A DNA stretch of 64,000 bases, from assembly GCF_003248455.1 (NCBI RefSeq), contig NZ_QFNM01000012.1, forward strand, positions 1 to 64,000. Reading direction: 5' to 3'. Shown in pieces: positions 17,084-25,630 of this stretch. The translations under genes and the position numbers were made by a program. Origin of the DNA: Brevundimonas sp. (GTDB lineage Bacteria > Pseudomonadota > Alphaproteobacteria > Caulobacterales > Caulobacteraceae). The notes below the pieces were generated by a model, which saw only the letters and a list, made by a program, of their open reading frames with translations, searched no databases and was not told where the DNA came from. Each line of letters starts with the position of its first letter. Position 1 is the first letter of the stretch.

Positions 17084-19036
17084 TCAGCGGGCAGCGTCGT
17101 CCAGCAGGGTCTGCTTCCAGAACAGAAGGTTGGTCCAGAAGTAGTAGTCCTCGTTCTCCTTCTTGTGGAAACCGTGGCCCTCGTTCTGCGCCAGCAGGTG
17201 CCAGGCCTGGCCGCCGCTGGCGCGCACCCCCTCGATGATCTGGTCGGCCTCGGAAGCCGGCACGCGCGGATCGTTGCCCCCGGTGGCGACCAGCAGAGGC
17301 ACGGTGATCCGGTCGACTGCGTTCAGGGGCGAGATCGCTTCCAGCTGGGCGCGCTGGGCCGGGTCGCGCTCGTCGCCATACTCCACCCGCCGCAGGTCTC
17401 GGCGATAAGACTGGGTGTTCTGCAGGAAGGTGACGAAGTTGGAGATGCCGACATAGCAACTAGCGCCCTTCAGCTGGTCGCCGTAGTGCACCGCGCTGGC
17501 GTAGCACATGTAGCCGCCGTAGGAGACGCCGGTGACGGCGAACCGGTCAGCGTCCAGGGCAGGACTGCGCTTCAGGGCCTCGAGGAAGGCACCGATATCC
17601 TTGACCGAATTTTCACGCTGGAACGGCCCGTTGTCCAGGTTCACGAACCGAGTGCCGTAGCCCGACGAACCCCGGACGTTCGGGAAGAACAGGGCCACGC
17701 CGAGTTCGTTCAGCAGATAATTCTGCGGTCCCAGGAAGTCGGGTCGGGTCTGCCCCTCGGGGCCGCCATGGATGTCGATGATGAGCGGTCGCTTGCCGGG
17801 GAATTTCGCCGGGTCGGGCTGATAGAGGAAGCCGGAAATGGCTTCGCCGTCGAAGCTCGGGATCTCTACCAGGGTCGGCTCGATGTTGACTGAAGGGTCG
17901 AGGCCGCCGGTCTCGCTGTGGGTCCACCGGGTGACCGCCAGGCTGCCGGGATCGACCGAGAAGGCGTCGCCCGGCGTGCGCGCTGAGGACATGGACAGGC
18001 CGATGGCGCCCCACGGCGCAATCTGGATCGCCGGGCCGATGCTGTAGGGAATGACCCCGCCCGGCAGGCCGTCGACCGTGCGCGTCCGGCCGCTGGCCGC
18101 ATCCATCACCCGCAGGCGCGACACGCCAGCCTCGTTGACGGCATAGGCGATGAAAGCGCCGTCAGGCGCGATGGCGTAATCGCTGACGTCCCATTTCGCT
18201 TCCTGGCTGACAGGCGCGAAGCCGCCGTGCTCGATCCGGCCCAGGCGAAGGAAATCCTCGTCCTTGTTGGATGTCGCCCAGATCGCGCCATCCGGCCCGT
18301 ATTGCGGATCGACATAGGAAACCTGCGCGTCCGGGTCGGTCAGGGCCGTCATGCGTCCGCTGGCCAGGTCCAGTTCATAGACCTGGGCGTGATTGATCGA
18401 CATGCGGTTAAGCACCAGCGCCTTCGTCCCGTCCGCCGAGAAGTCGGCGATGTTCCAGCCGCCGCCCGAGACCTGTGCCACCAACCGGTCCGTCGATGGG
18501 TCGCGCGGGTCCACGACATACAGGTCCATGTCCGTCCCGTTGCGCCGCGAAGAGGCGTAGCCCACCCACCGGCCGTCGGGGCTCCAGGCGCCGAACCAGT
18601 TGCGGCTTTCGCCGTCGGTGACCCGGCTCAGCCGACCATCCTTTAGTGTGTAGAGCTGGTAGAATTCATCTCCCCCGTCGTCCTTCTGAATCAGAAGAAC
18701 GTCCCCGCTTGGTGAGAGAAGCCCCGTCAGGATCGGCTCGTCCTCGAAGCTGATCTGAGTCCGGGCGCCGTCAGGCGCGCCGACGACGTGAAGTTGGTCA
18801 GTGGCGCCGAAACGGGTCTTCACCAGCATGGAGCGATCAGCGGCGTTCCAGCCCATGAAGGCGGCCCTGCGCGCCTGCAGATAGGGACGCGTCGCGTCGG
18901 CCAATTCGTCCGGTACGGCCGGCAGGCCGTCGGCGACGATGGCGGCGGGCTTGGGAACCTCGGCCAAGGCGGCGGTCCAAGCGACGGGCGCCGAGGCCAA
19001 GGCAAGAACGGCGGCCAGCGAAAGGCGGGAGATCAT
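17084..19036 (-). CDS. Secreted S9-family serine peptidase (prolyl oligopeptidase/acylaminoacyl-peptidase type)
   Basis: A 650-residue exported peptidase. The signal peptide (RLSLAAVLALASAPVAWTAALA) is followed by a beta-propeller of WD/TolB-like blades (WSPDGRWVGYASSRRNGTDM, FSADGTKALVLNRMSI). The C-terminal alpha/beta hydrolase domain has Ser505 in GVSYGGY, Asp589 in GGNDPRVP and His621 in NEGHGFH, giving a complete catalytic triad. The family cleaves short peptides, often near proline, or removes N-terminal blocked residues. The ATG at 19036 has AAGG about 9 bases upstream. It is 92 bp downstream of the TonB receptor, so peptides released or imported by this pair are the likely substrate. 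Confidence 0.92.
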   Translation of the reverse strand: MISRLSLAAVLALASAPVAWTAALAEVPKPAAIVADGLPAVPDELADATRPYLQARRAAFMGWNAADRSMLVKTRFGATDQLHVVGAPDGARTQISFEDEPILTGLLSPSGDVLLIQKDDGGDEFYQLYTLKDGRLSRVTDGESRNWFGAWSPDGRWVGYASSRRNGTDMDLYVVDPRDPSTDRLVAQVSGGGWNIADFSADGTKALVLNRMSINHAQVYELDLASGRMTALTDPDAQVSYVDPQYGPDGAIWATSNKDEDFLRLGRIEHGGFAPVSQEAKWDVSDYAIAPDGAFIAYAVNEAGVSRLRVMDAASGRTRTVDGLPGGVIPYSIGPAIQIAPWGAIGLSMSSARTPGDAFSVDPGSLAVTRWTHSETGGLDPSVNIEPTLVEIPSFDGEAISGFLYQPDPAKFPGKRPLIIDIHGGPEGQTRPDFLGPQNYLLNELGVALFFPNVRGSSGYGTRFVNLDNGPFQRENSVKDIGAFLEALKRSPALDADRFAVTGVSYGGYMCYASAVHYGDQLKGASCYVGISNFVTFLQNTQSYRRDLRRVEYGDERDPAQRAQLEAISPLNAVDRITVPLLVATGGNDPRVPASEADQIIEGVRASGGQAWHLLAQNEGHGFHKKENEDYYFWTNLLFWKQTLLDDAAR

Positions 19037-19128
19037 GGGCGAAGCCTTGAAGTATCGCAGAAAAGGGAGGTCGCCGGCCCACATTCGGAGGGAAGGCCGG
19101 GGGCCGGCGACAGGAGGCGGGACCAGAA

Positions 19129-21837
19129 CTAGAAGCGGTACCGCGCTCCAACCGTGACGTAGCGGCCGATCACGTCGTAGTAGGGCGAATAGAGCGAGCC
19201 GACCGGCGGGTCCTTGTCGAACAGGTTGGTCGCATTGGCATAGAGCTCCACCCCGTCGGCGCCATAGGTCGTTAGGTCCGCCGTCAGCCCGAGATCGACA
19301 TAGGTGAAGGCGTCGATGTGGTTGTTCGCGATGGCGATCGTGGAGTTGTAGTCGCCCGCCGAGATGTAGCGAGCGCGGACGTTCGCCCCGAACACTTCAC
19401 CCTTCCAGTCGAGGCTGGCGTTGACGCGCAGCTCGGGCACGCCCAGGCCGAAGGAATAGCCCTGCGACTTGACGTATTCGATCTCGGTCACGCCGTCGTC
19501 GGTGGTCAGGCTGTTCACCCAGGTGCCGACCAGGTGCAGGTTCAACCGCCCGGTCGCGCCGGGGACCCAGAGGTCTGCGGGAGAGGAATAGGACACCTCG
19601 GCGTCTACGCCGTCCGTTTGGTATTCGGCCAGGTTCACGTAGGTGGACCGGGTGCGGACCAGGAACCCATCGGCGTCACGGTCGACCTTGTCGCACAGGG
19701 CCGCGTTGCCGTTGTAGCAGCGCGTCACCAGATCCTGCGGCGCGATGGTGGTGATCACGTCGTCGATCTTGATGTTGTAGTAATCGATCGACAGGTTCAG
19801 CCCCGGGATCGAAGGCGGCGCATAGGTGAAGCCGGCGGTGAAGGTGTCGGCCGTCTCCGGCGTCAGGTCCGGATTTCCGCCGCCGTTGTTCAGCACATAA
19901 AAGCTTTGTCCTCCGTTGGCGGGGTCGTTGATGGTGTTCCACCCCGTCGTGGTGGTGGTGAACATTTCGGACAGGCCGGCCGAGCGAATGTCGCGCGACT
20001 GGGTGATCCGCCCGCGGAACCCGGGAAAGAATTCGTTCGTCGCCCCGACCTTCCACGACCATATCGAGCCGGTGGTGTCGTAGTCCGAGATGCGCGCCGC
20101 TGCATTGAACTGCAGGTCATTGAGGACGGGTAGGTCGCGGACGACCGGGACCAGCACCTCGGCGAACGCTTCCTTGACCGAGTACTCGCCGGCCATCGAG
20201 GAGAACTGGAACGTCTTGAATGCTCCAGCCCGGTCCAGTTCGCCGGCGACCTGATCGACCGACTCCTTGCGCGCCTCTACGCCAAAGGCGACGGACACCT
20301 CGCCCGCCGGCAGGCTGAAGGGCTCGCCGCGCACGCTGACCCCGCCGACATCGAGCTTGGTCGTCGCGCGCTGACTGGGCGTGCCGGTGACATAGTCGAT
20401 CGCCTCCTGCGACGGCGCGCCGAAACCAAACAGGTTGATCGGCACGCAGGTGGAGGTCGGATCGGTCAGCGCCACGCGGCAGATCGGATCGCCCGTCACG
20501 GGATCCGTGACTGAATCCACAGCCTGGGCGAACTCGGTTCCTAGCAGGAAGCCCGGCGTGTCGATGTTGTTCTCATATTCGCCATGACTGTAATAGGCAC
20601 TCCAGCGCCACTTGCCGCCGCCGAACTCGCCGTCAAGCGCCAGCGTCGCCTGGGTCGTCACCCGCTCGAAGTCGATGGTCGAATAGGACAGGTCCGAGTT
20701 GAAGCGGCCGAACCTGAAGGAGGTCTCGCCCGCCGACAGCATCTGCGCCCTGATGTCGTCGGACAGGAACGCGTTGTCGATGCCGATCGTCAGGTCGCCC
20801 CGATCATGGTCGCCGAACCAGATGTAGTTGTTCCACATCCGCGAATGACGCACATCGGCCGTGAATTGCAGATTGTCGGCGATGTCGTAGGTCACGCTGG
20901 CCAGCGCGGCGTAGCGTTGCTGCGGCGTTACGAGCGGGCTGAGATCGTCGTTGGACGGCCCCTCGCCGCCCACGCAGTTCGTGCCCGCCAGCGTACCGCA
21001 GTCGAAGCTGCGCAGACTTCCGTCGCTATTGAACGCCATGCCGTTATTGACGCCCGACATGATCAGACCGCCATAGGCCGCGTTGGCGAAGCCCACGTCC
21101 GGGGTGAGGCGCGTCTCGCCGCCGATATTGACGGTCGCCCAGCGGCCGATATTAGGGCGCGAGGCCTTCGGCACGACGCCTTCGTTGTCCAGATATTCGC
21201 CGCCGATGACGAAGTGGCCGCGGCCGTCGGCGAACGACGTGCCCCAGGCGCCTTCGAAACGCGCCTGCTCGGCGTCGTCATAGGATGAGATGCCGTACTC
21301 CGCGCCGAGCTTGCCGCCGGTGAAATACCGATCCAGGCCGATGTTCACGACGCCCGCGACCGCGCCGGAACCCCAGGCGGCCGAGGCGCCGCCCGTCACC
21401 ACGTCCGCGCTCTTCACCAGGACGGAGGGAATGCTGTTCAGGTCGTTGTCGCTCGACACCCGACGGCCGTCGATCAGCACCAGGGTGCGGCTGACACCCA
21501 GGCCGCGCAGATCGACCGGCGCGACGCCCGCGCCGGTATTGGTCCCGGTCGTCTGCGGCGAGGTGGTCGCGCGGAACTGGGGCATGTCGTTCAGGGCGGC
21601 GGCGATGTTGGGCCGCGCGCCCACCGAGAGATCCTCGGCGGTCAGACGAACTGTGGGCGTCGGCGCCTCGAAACCCGCGCGGTCGATACGGGATGCGGTC
21701 ACGACAATGTCCTCGACTGAGGAGGCATCCTGAGAAGCGGAACCCGCTTCCTGCGATTGGGCGGCGGCGGCGCCGGCGCAGGCCAGCAAGGCCATGGCGC
21801 TGCAGTAGCTGGTCAAATGGCGATTGAATCGAGACAA
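19129..21837 (-). CDS. TonB-dependent receptor under glycine riboswitch control
   Basis: A 902-residue outer-membrane receptor of the oligopeptide/omega-type group. It has a signal peptide (SAMALLACAGAAAAQS), TonB-box-like DIVVTASR, plug motifs (GLGVSRTLVLIDGRRVSSDN, DVVTGGASAAWGSGAVAGVV) and a barrel ending VTVGARYRF. The TTG at 21837 is preferred as start because AGGA lies 8 bases upstream and the signal peptide follows. An in-frame TTG at 21873 lacks a ribosome site. The leader contains two tandem glycine aptamers. Downstream genes are a secreted S9 peptidase and an amidohydrolase. Uptake of glycine-containing peptides is inferred from this arrangement, not shown. Confidence 0.9.
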   Translation of the reverse strand: MSRFNRHLTSYCSAMALLACAGAAAAQSQEAGSASQDASSVEDIVVTASRIDRAGFEAPTPTVRLTAEDLSVGARPNIAAALNDMPQFRATTSPQTTGTNTGAGVAPVDLRGLGVSRTLVLIDGRRVSSDNDLNSIPSVLVKSADVVTGGASAAWGSGAVAGVVNIGLDRYFTGGKLGAEYGISSYDDAEQARFEGAWGTSFADGRGHFVIGGEYLDNEGVVPKASRPNIGRWATVNIGGETRLTPDVGFANAAYGGLIMSGVNNGMAFNSDGSLRSFDCGTLAGTNCVGGEGPSNDDLSPLVTPQQRYAALASVTYDIADNLQFTADVRHSRMWNNYIWFGDHDRGDLTIGIDNAFLSDDIRAQMLSAGETSFRFGRFNSDLSYSTIDFERVTTQATLALDGEFGGGKWRWSAYYSHGEYENNIDTPGFLLGTEFAQAVDSVTDPVTGDPICRVALTDPTSTCVPINLFGFGAPSQEAIDYVTGTPSQRATTKLDVGGVSVRGEPFSLPAGEVSVAFGVEARKESVDQVAGELDRAGAFKTFQFSSMAGEYSVKEAFAEVLVPVVRDLPVLNDLQFNAAARISDYDTTGSIWSWKVGATNEFFPGFRGRITQSRDIRSAGLSEMFTTTTTGWNTINDPANGGQSFYVLNNGGGNPDLTPETADTFTAGFTYAPPSIPGLNLSIDYYNIKIDDVITTIAPQDLVTRCYNGNAALCDKVDRDADGFLVRTRSTYVNLAEYQTDGVDAEVSYSSPADLWVPGATGRLNLHLVGTWVNSLTTDDGVTEIEYVKSQGYSFGLGVPELRVNASLDWKGEVFGANVRARYISAGDYNSTIAIANNHIDAFTYVDLGLTADLTTYGADGVELYANATNLFDKDPPVGSLYSPYYDVIGRYVTVGARYRF

Positions 21838-21916
21838 GGCGAATTCCTCATGGACGACGACGTCCCTCCCCAAGGAGGTCAGATGCGAGCGACGCTCTTC
21901 GGCGTCCTTTCGCCCC

Positions 21917-22099
21917 CGCTGTCATTGAGCCTGAGAGTTTCGAGCCGTCGCCGGCCCTTGCTCCTTCGGCGAGACCGCATCCCCCGGATCCGGCCTGCTC
22001 TCCAGCGTTCATCCAGCAACGCGGTCCATTTTGCCTGAGCGTTTCCGGGGCGGTTGCGCCTTCGGCGTCGGCGGGAGCCGATCTCTCCCGCGTTGCTGG
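21917..22099 (-). promoter_or_regulatory. Tandem glycine riboswitch (two aptamers)
   Basis: Read on the minus strand, aptamer 1 (22099-22013) has a perfect 12-bp closing stem, CCAGCAACGCGG with CCGCGTTGCTGG, and the conserved core GGGAGAGAT, ACGCCGAAGGCGCAA and GGAAACGCTCAGGCAAAA. Aptamer 2 (22007-21917) follows after 5 bases. It has closing stem CGCTG/CAGCG and core GGAGAGC, CTCGCCGAAGGAGCAA and CGAAACTCTCAGGC. These are the signature elements of the gcvT-type glycine riboswitch. The coding start is 80 bp downstream. Between them lie small hairpins (GACGC-CGAAGA-GCGTC at 21906-21891) but no clear U-tract, so the expression platform and the sign of control are not resolved. Confidence 0.93.
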
Positions 22100-22104
22100 A
22101 ATGC

Positions 22105-22133
22105 AGTAAGATGCACCTGCATACGCCTGTCAA
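22105..22133 (-). promoter_or_regulatory. Candidate sigma-70-type promoter of the riboswitch operon
   Basis: On the minus strand TTGACA (22133-22128) is separated by 17 bp from CTTACT (22110-22105). Transcription would begin close to 22098, at the first base of the aptamer 1 closing stem, which supports the assignment. The -10 box is a weak match. Confidence 0.6.
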
Positions 22134-22309
22134 ACGCACCCGTTTTGCAACGTTCTTTCGCGTGGAAAGCTAAAACGAGAACGTTCTTGCACTTCTCAAC
22201 GAGCTTCGTTCTTCGTAGCGAAGGTCTGACGCAGGCGGCGCGCCTCCGTGACGGCGAAATGACAGAAAGACAGCCTCCAGATGGATCGGAAGTTATCCAC
22301 AAGAAAGCC

Positions 22310-23401
22310 TTACGGCGCCGCCGGGTCGGCAGGCGCCCTGACGGCATCGCGCATCGCGAGGCGCCAGCGATCCAATAAACCAGCCCGACGCGCCTGGTCG
22401 AGATTAGCTAGAAGCGCCGGGCCGACCCTGATCGGGCGCACGCCGGGCGCGGAGGGACGGCGCACCTCTTGAACGTCGTCACGCACGGGTCGAACGCCGA
22501 GAGACGCGATGATGCGTTGCCCCTCCCGCGATAACAGAAAGTCGAGGAAGAGCCGGGCGGCGTTCGGATGCGCGGCGTTGCGGGGGATGAATGCCACCCG
22601 CGACACCGAAAGGTGATAGTCGCTGGGCGTAATCAGGCCGACATCGGGCGCGCGTTCCAGCCAAGACGCGCCATAAGACTGGTTCATATTGTATGCGAAC
22701 AGCATCCGCCCGTCCGCGATCTGTCCCATCATCCGTTGGCCCGATGTATCAATGCGGGGCCGGCAAGCCCCAAGCGCATCGATCAGACGCCAGGCGTCGG
22801 GAAAAATCTGCACGTCGGCGGATAGCTGCATCAGGGCCACGCCGCTGCGCTCGGCGTCATATAGGGTCAGGCGGCGGTCAAAGATCTCCGGGTGGGCCTC
22901 AAGGCGGTCTAGGAGTTCGGCGTGACTTGTCGGCACGGCTTCGGCTGGGAGGAGCCGACGATTGTAGGCGAAGACAATCGGCTCCGCCGTCAGTCCGAAC
23001 CCCTGGTCGCGCCAGACTGAGCCGCTCGGCATCGCCGCGCGATGCGGCGATCGATAGGCCTGGGCATAGCCGTCGTTAATCAGCTTGACCTGCACGTCCA
23101 TGGCTGTGCTCCAGACGAAGTCCGGCCCCGGCTGGCCTTCGTCAGCTAGGCTCTGGACCTGGCTCGCCATCCGCGTGGAGTTCATGTCCTCCAGGCTCAC
23201 GACGATTTCCGGCCAGCGTCGTGTGAAAGCCTGCAGCACCGGCCCGAGCAGGCTGGTGTTAGTGTAGATGTGTAGGGCCGCCTCGCGCTCCGCCGACCAG
23301 CGAATCCTCGGCGAAGTGCCCGGCCCGTTCATCTCGCTCGTGCAGGCGGCCACGCCGGCGCCCACGAGACCCATCAGCAGATGTCGTCGATCCGCCTTCA
23401 C
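22310..23401 (-). CDS. Extracellular solute-binding lipoprotein (iron/phosphoglycerate-type SBP)
   Basis: A 363-residue periplasmic binding protein. The N-terminus has a Tat-like RRHLLMG and a lipobox-like VAAC, so it is probably an exported lipoprotein. The body has the bilobed SBP pattern: ALHIYTNTSLLGPVLQAFT, DFVWSTAMDVQVKLINDGY, GFGLTAEPIVFAYNRRLLP and AHPNAARLFLDFLLSREGQR, resembling the AfuA/FbpA and PgtC families. No permease or ATPase gene is nearby. It is divergent from a two-component system starting 53 bp away, so it may act as a ligand sensor for the kinase rather than a transporter component. That role is inference. Confidence 0.85.
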   Translation of the reverse strand: MKADRRHLLMGLVGAGVAACTSEMNGPGTSPRIRWSAEREAALHIYTNTSLLGPVLQAFTRRWPEIVVSLEDMNSTRMASQVQSLADEGQPGPDFVWSTAMDVQVKLINDGYAQAYRSPHRAAMPSGSVWRDQGFGLTAEPIVFAYNRRLLPAEAVPTSHAELLDRLEAHPEIFDRRLTLYDAERSGVALMQLSADVQIFPDAWRLIDALGACRPRIDTSGQRMMGQIADGRMLFAYNMNQSYGASWLERAPDVGLITPSDYHLSVSRVAFIPRNAAHPNAARLFLDFLLSREGQRIIASLGVRPVRDDVQEVRRPSAPGVRPIRVGPALLANLDQARRAGLLDRWRLAMRDAVRAPADPAAP

Positions 23402-23454
23402 CGCCGAGGGTTTCCCGCTATTGTCCCGCCCATGGTTCTACGCCCCCCGACATT

Positions 23455-24117
23455 ATGAGAATACTCGTCGTCGAAGATGACAAGGCGCTGCAGCATTCGC
23501 TTGAAGCAAGCCTTCACGCGTCAGGCTTCGAGGCCCGGTGCACGGGCAGCGGCCAGGACGCGCTCGACCTGGAGCAGACCAATGCCTTCGACGCGGCGAT
23601 CCTGGACGTCGGCCTGCCGGACGTCGACGGCTTCGAGGTGCTGCGGACACTGCGACGCCGCGGGTCCACGACGCCGATCCTGATGCTGACCGCGCGCGAC
23701 GCCTTGGGTGATCGTGTGGCGGGGCTCGATTTCGGGGCGGATGATTATCTGATAAAGCCGTTCGCGCCGATTGAGTTAATCGCACGTCTGCGCGCCGTCG
23801 TGCGGCGTCGCCAAGGTCAGGCGGCCGGCGCCGTAGTGATCGGCGCGCTGATCTGCGACTGGGGTGCCGGCCGAGTGACCGTCAACGATCGCGAACTCTC
23901 GCTGCGTCCCCGTGAGTGGGCCGCTCTGCGCGTCCTGGCTTCGAGAGCCGGCCAGGTCGTCGACCGGGACCTGCTGGCCGCAGAGGTTTTTCCGGAGGAC
24001 GAGGCTCCTTCGCTGAACGCGCTGGAAATTCACGTGGGCCGTCTGCGCCGTAAGCTGCAGCCCGACGGCCCTGCGGTCACGAACATCCGGGGCCGCGGCT
24101 ATCGTCTCGATCCATGA
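23455..24117 (+). CDS. OmpR-family response regulator, TctD-like
   Basis: A 220-residue transcription factor. The receiver domain starts MRILVVEDDKALQHSLEASL, has the phospho-acceptor Asp in AILDVGLPDVDGFEVL and Lys in DDYLIKPF. The winged-helix output domain covers about residues 125-218 (LSLRPREWAALRVLASRAGQ, LNALEIHVGRLRRKL, IRGRGYRL). Its stop overlaps the kinase start by 4 bp. Targets probably include the divergent binding-protein gene. Confidence 0.94.
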   Translation: MRILVVEDDKALQHSLEASLHASGFEARCTGSGQDALDLEQTNAFDAAILDVGLPDVDGFEVLRTLRRRGSTTPILMLTARDALGDRVAGLDFGADDYLIKPFAPIELIARLRAVVRRRQGQAAGAVVIGALICDWGAGRVTVNDRELSLRPREWAALRVLASRAGQVVDRDLLAAEVFPEDEAPSLNALEIHVGRLRRKLQPDGPAVTNIRGRGYRLDP

Positions 24118-25496
24118 GCGGGACCGCGCGGCCCGCCCGCTCCCACAGCCTGGTCATTCGCCTTCTGATCGCCCAAGTGGCGCCCCTCGCGCTGTTCGCG
24201 GTCGTGTTGCTGGCTGTCGGCGCCTGGACAGCCAATCGCGTGGTCGCGGACAACGCGGACCGGCTGCTCGCCGGCGCGCTGCAGACCATCCGCGAGACAG
24301 TGTCGGTCAATAACGCGGAAGTGACAGTGGAGGTCGCCCCCTGGGCGCTGGCGCTGCTTGACGGGCCCGAGCGCGACGCCGTCTTCTACAGCGTGCGGGA
24401 GGGTGAAAGGCTGGTCACCGGATACGCCGAGCTCCCTCGACTTGCGCAGGCGACGACACAGAGCCCCGTGTTTGCGAACCTGTCAGTCCGCGGCGTGCCC
24501 GTTCGGATGGCGCAACAGGAACTGGCAGTCCCCGGACGACCGGCGCCGATCACCGTGTCCGTCGCGCAGAGCCTGGACTCAAGACGCGCAAGCTTGCGGG
24601 ACCTGTACCGCAGCATGCTCCTGCTCCCCAGCCTGCTGGTGATCCTGGCCGCTCTGCTGATCTGGCCGGCGTTGCAGTGGGGCACCCGGTCGCTCAGCAG
24701 GCTGATTGATGATCTGGGGCGGCGGGGTGCCGCTGCGGCCGACTTCTCGCCCGCCGACATCGACCTCGCTCCGCGCGAGTTCCGCCCCGTTCTTACCGCT
24801 TTCAATCATCTGTTGTCGGGCCTGGAGGCTTCCAACGCGAACATCCAGCGCTTCGCGGCGGACGCCTCACACCAACTCCGGACGCCCCTTACCGTGGTGG
24901 CTGCAAACCTCACCCTCCTCGACACTTCCGACCGCCCCAGGACGGCACAGGAACGCCGGCTGCTGGCGGATTCCCGAAACGCAGTCGCCGATATGACGCG
25001 TCTGGTGGGCCAGTTGCTGTCCACGGCCCGCGCCGACGCCGCCCGAGTCCAGTCCTCCGCCGATCTCGGGCGCGCTGTCCGAAGAGGCTGCCAGATGGCG
25101 CAAGAGCGCCGCGCCTTCCCGACGGATGCGCTCCGCATTCGAGTTCCGAGCGAACCCGCCATGGTTCATGGCGCGGAGGAACTGATCGCCGAGCAGGTCT
25201 TCAACCTGATCGACAATGCGTTCCACCACGGCGCTGCGCCCGTGTTCGTTCATGTGTCGAGCCGAGGAGTCATCCAGTCTGTCACGGTCTGGGACCATGG
25301 CCAGGGCGTCGATGACGCGCTCTTGCCTCGCCTGACTGAGCGCTTTTACCGACCGCAGGCGACGCGCAATTCTGGCTCCGGGCTCGGGTTATCGATCGTT
25401 CAGGCGCTTGCGATCGCGCAAGCGGCGGACTTCACCGTCTCCAACCGAACGCGCAGTCGGGGGCTGATCGGTCATCTCGTGTTCCGTCCATCGTAG
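24114..25496 (+). CDS. Sensor histidine kinase, TctE-like with 2CSK_N-type sensor region
   Basis: A 460-residue inner-membrane kinase. Two membrane helices (LIAQVAPLALFAVVLLAVGA and MLLLPSLLVILAALLIWPAL) flank a periplasmic region of about 130 residues like the TctE N-terminal sensor domain. A HAMP-like linker leads to the phosphorylated His in ADASHQLRTPL, the N-box NLIDNAFHHG and ATP-lid motifs DHGQGV and GSGLGLSIVQAL. TctE-type kinases elsewhere respond to carboxylates together with a binding protein, which fits the divergent SBP gene. The ligand is unknown. Confidence 0.92.
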   Translation: MSGTARPARSHSLVIRLLIAQVAPLALFAVVLLAVGAWTANRVVADNADRLLAGALQTIRETVSVNNAEVTVEVAPWALALLDGPERDAVFYSVREGERLVTGYAELPRLAQATTQSPVFANLSVRGVPVRMAQQELAVPGRPAPITVSVAQSLDSRRASLRDLYRSMLLLPSLLVILAALLIWPALQWGTRSLSRLIDDLGRRGAAAADFSPADIDLAPREFRPVLTAFNHLLSGLEASNANIQRFAADASHQLRTPLTVVAANLTLLDTSDRPRTAQERRLLADSRNAVADMTRLVGQLLSTARADAARVQSSADLGRAVRRGCQMAQERRAFPTDALRIRVPSEPAMVHGAEELIAEQVFNLIDNAFHHGAAPVFVHVSSRGVIQSVTVWDHGQGVDDALLPRLTERFYRPQATRNSGSGLGLSIVQALAIAQAADFTVSNRTRSRGLIGHLVFRPS

Positions 25497-25500
25497 GCGG

Positions 25501-25626
25501 ATGCCCCATCTGCGCATGGCGCTGGGGGCGATCGGCTTCTCGGCGGCGATCAGCGTCACCTTCGGCGCATGGCCGGCATTCCGGACCTCGAAGCTTTCGC
25601 CTATAGAGGCCCTGCGGCGGGAGTAA
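25501..25626 (+). pseudogene. MacB-type ABC permease, C-terminal fragment
   Basis: A 41-codon frame ends FGAWPAFRTSKLSPIEALRRE then TAA. This is the C-terminus of FtsX/MacB-fold permeases, whose last helix is followed by a Pro-Ile-Glu-Ala-Leu-Arg motif. The rest of the gene is absent: the kinase gene ends 4 bp upstream and an IS6 element begins 4 bp downstream. It is a rearrangement scar. Confidence 0.75.
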
Positions 25627-25630
25627 CGGC

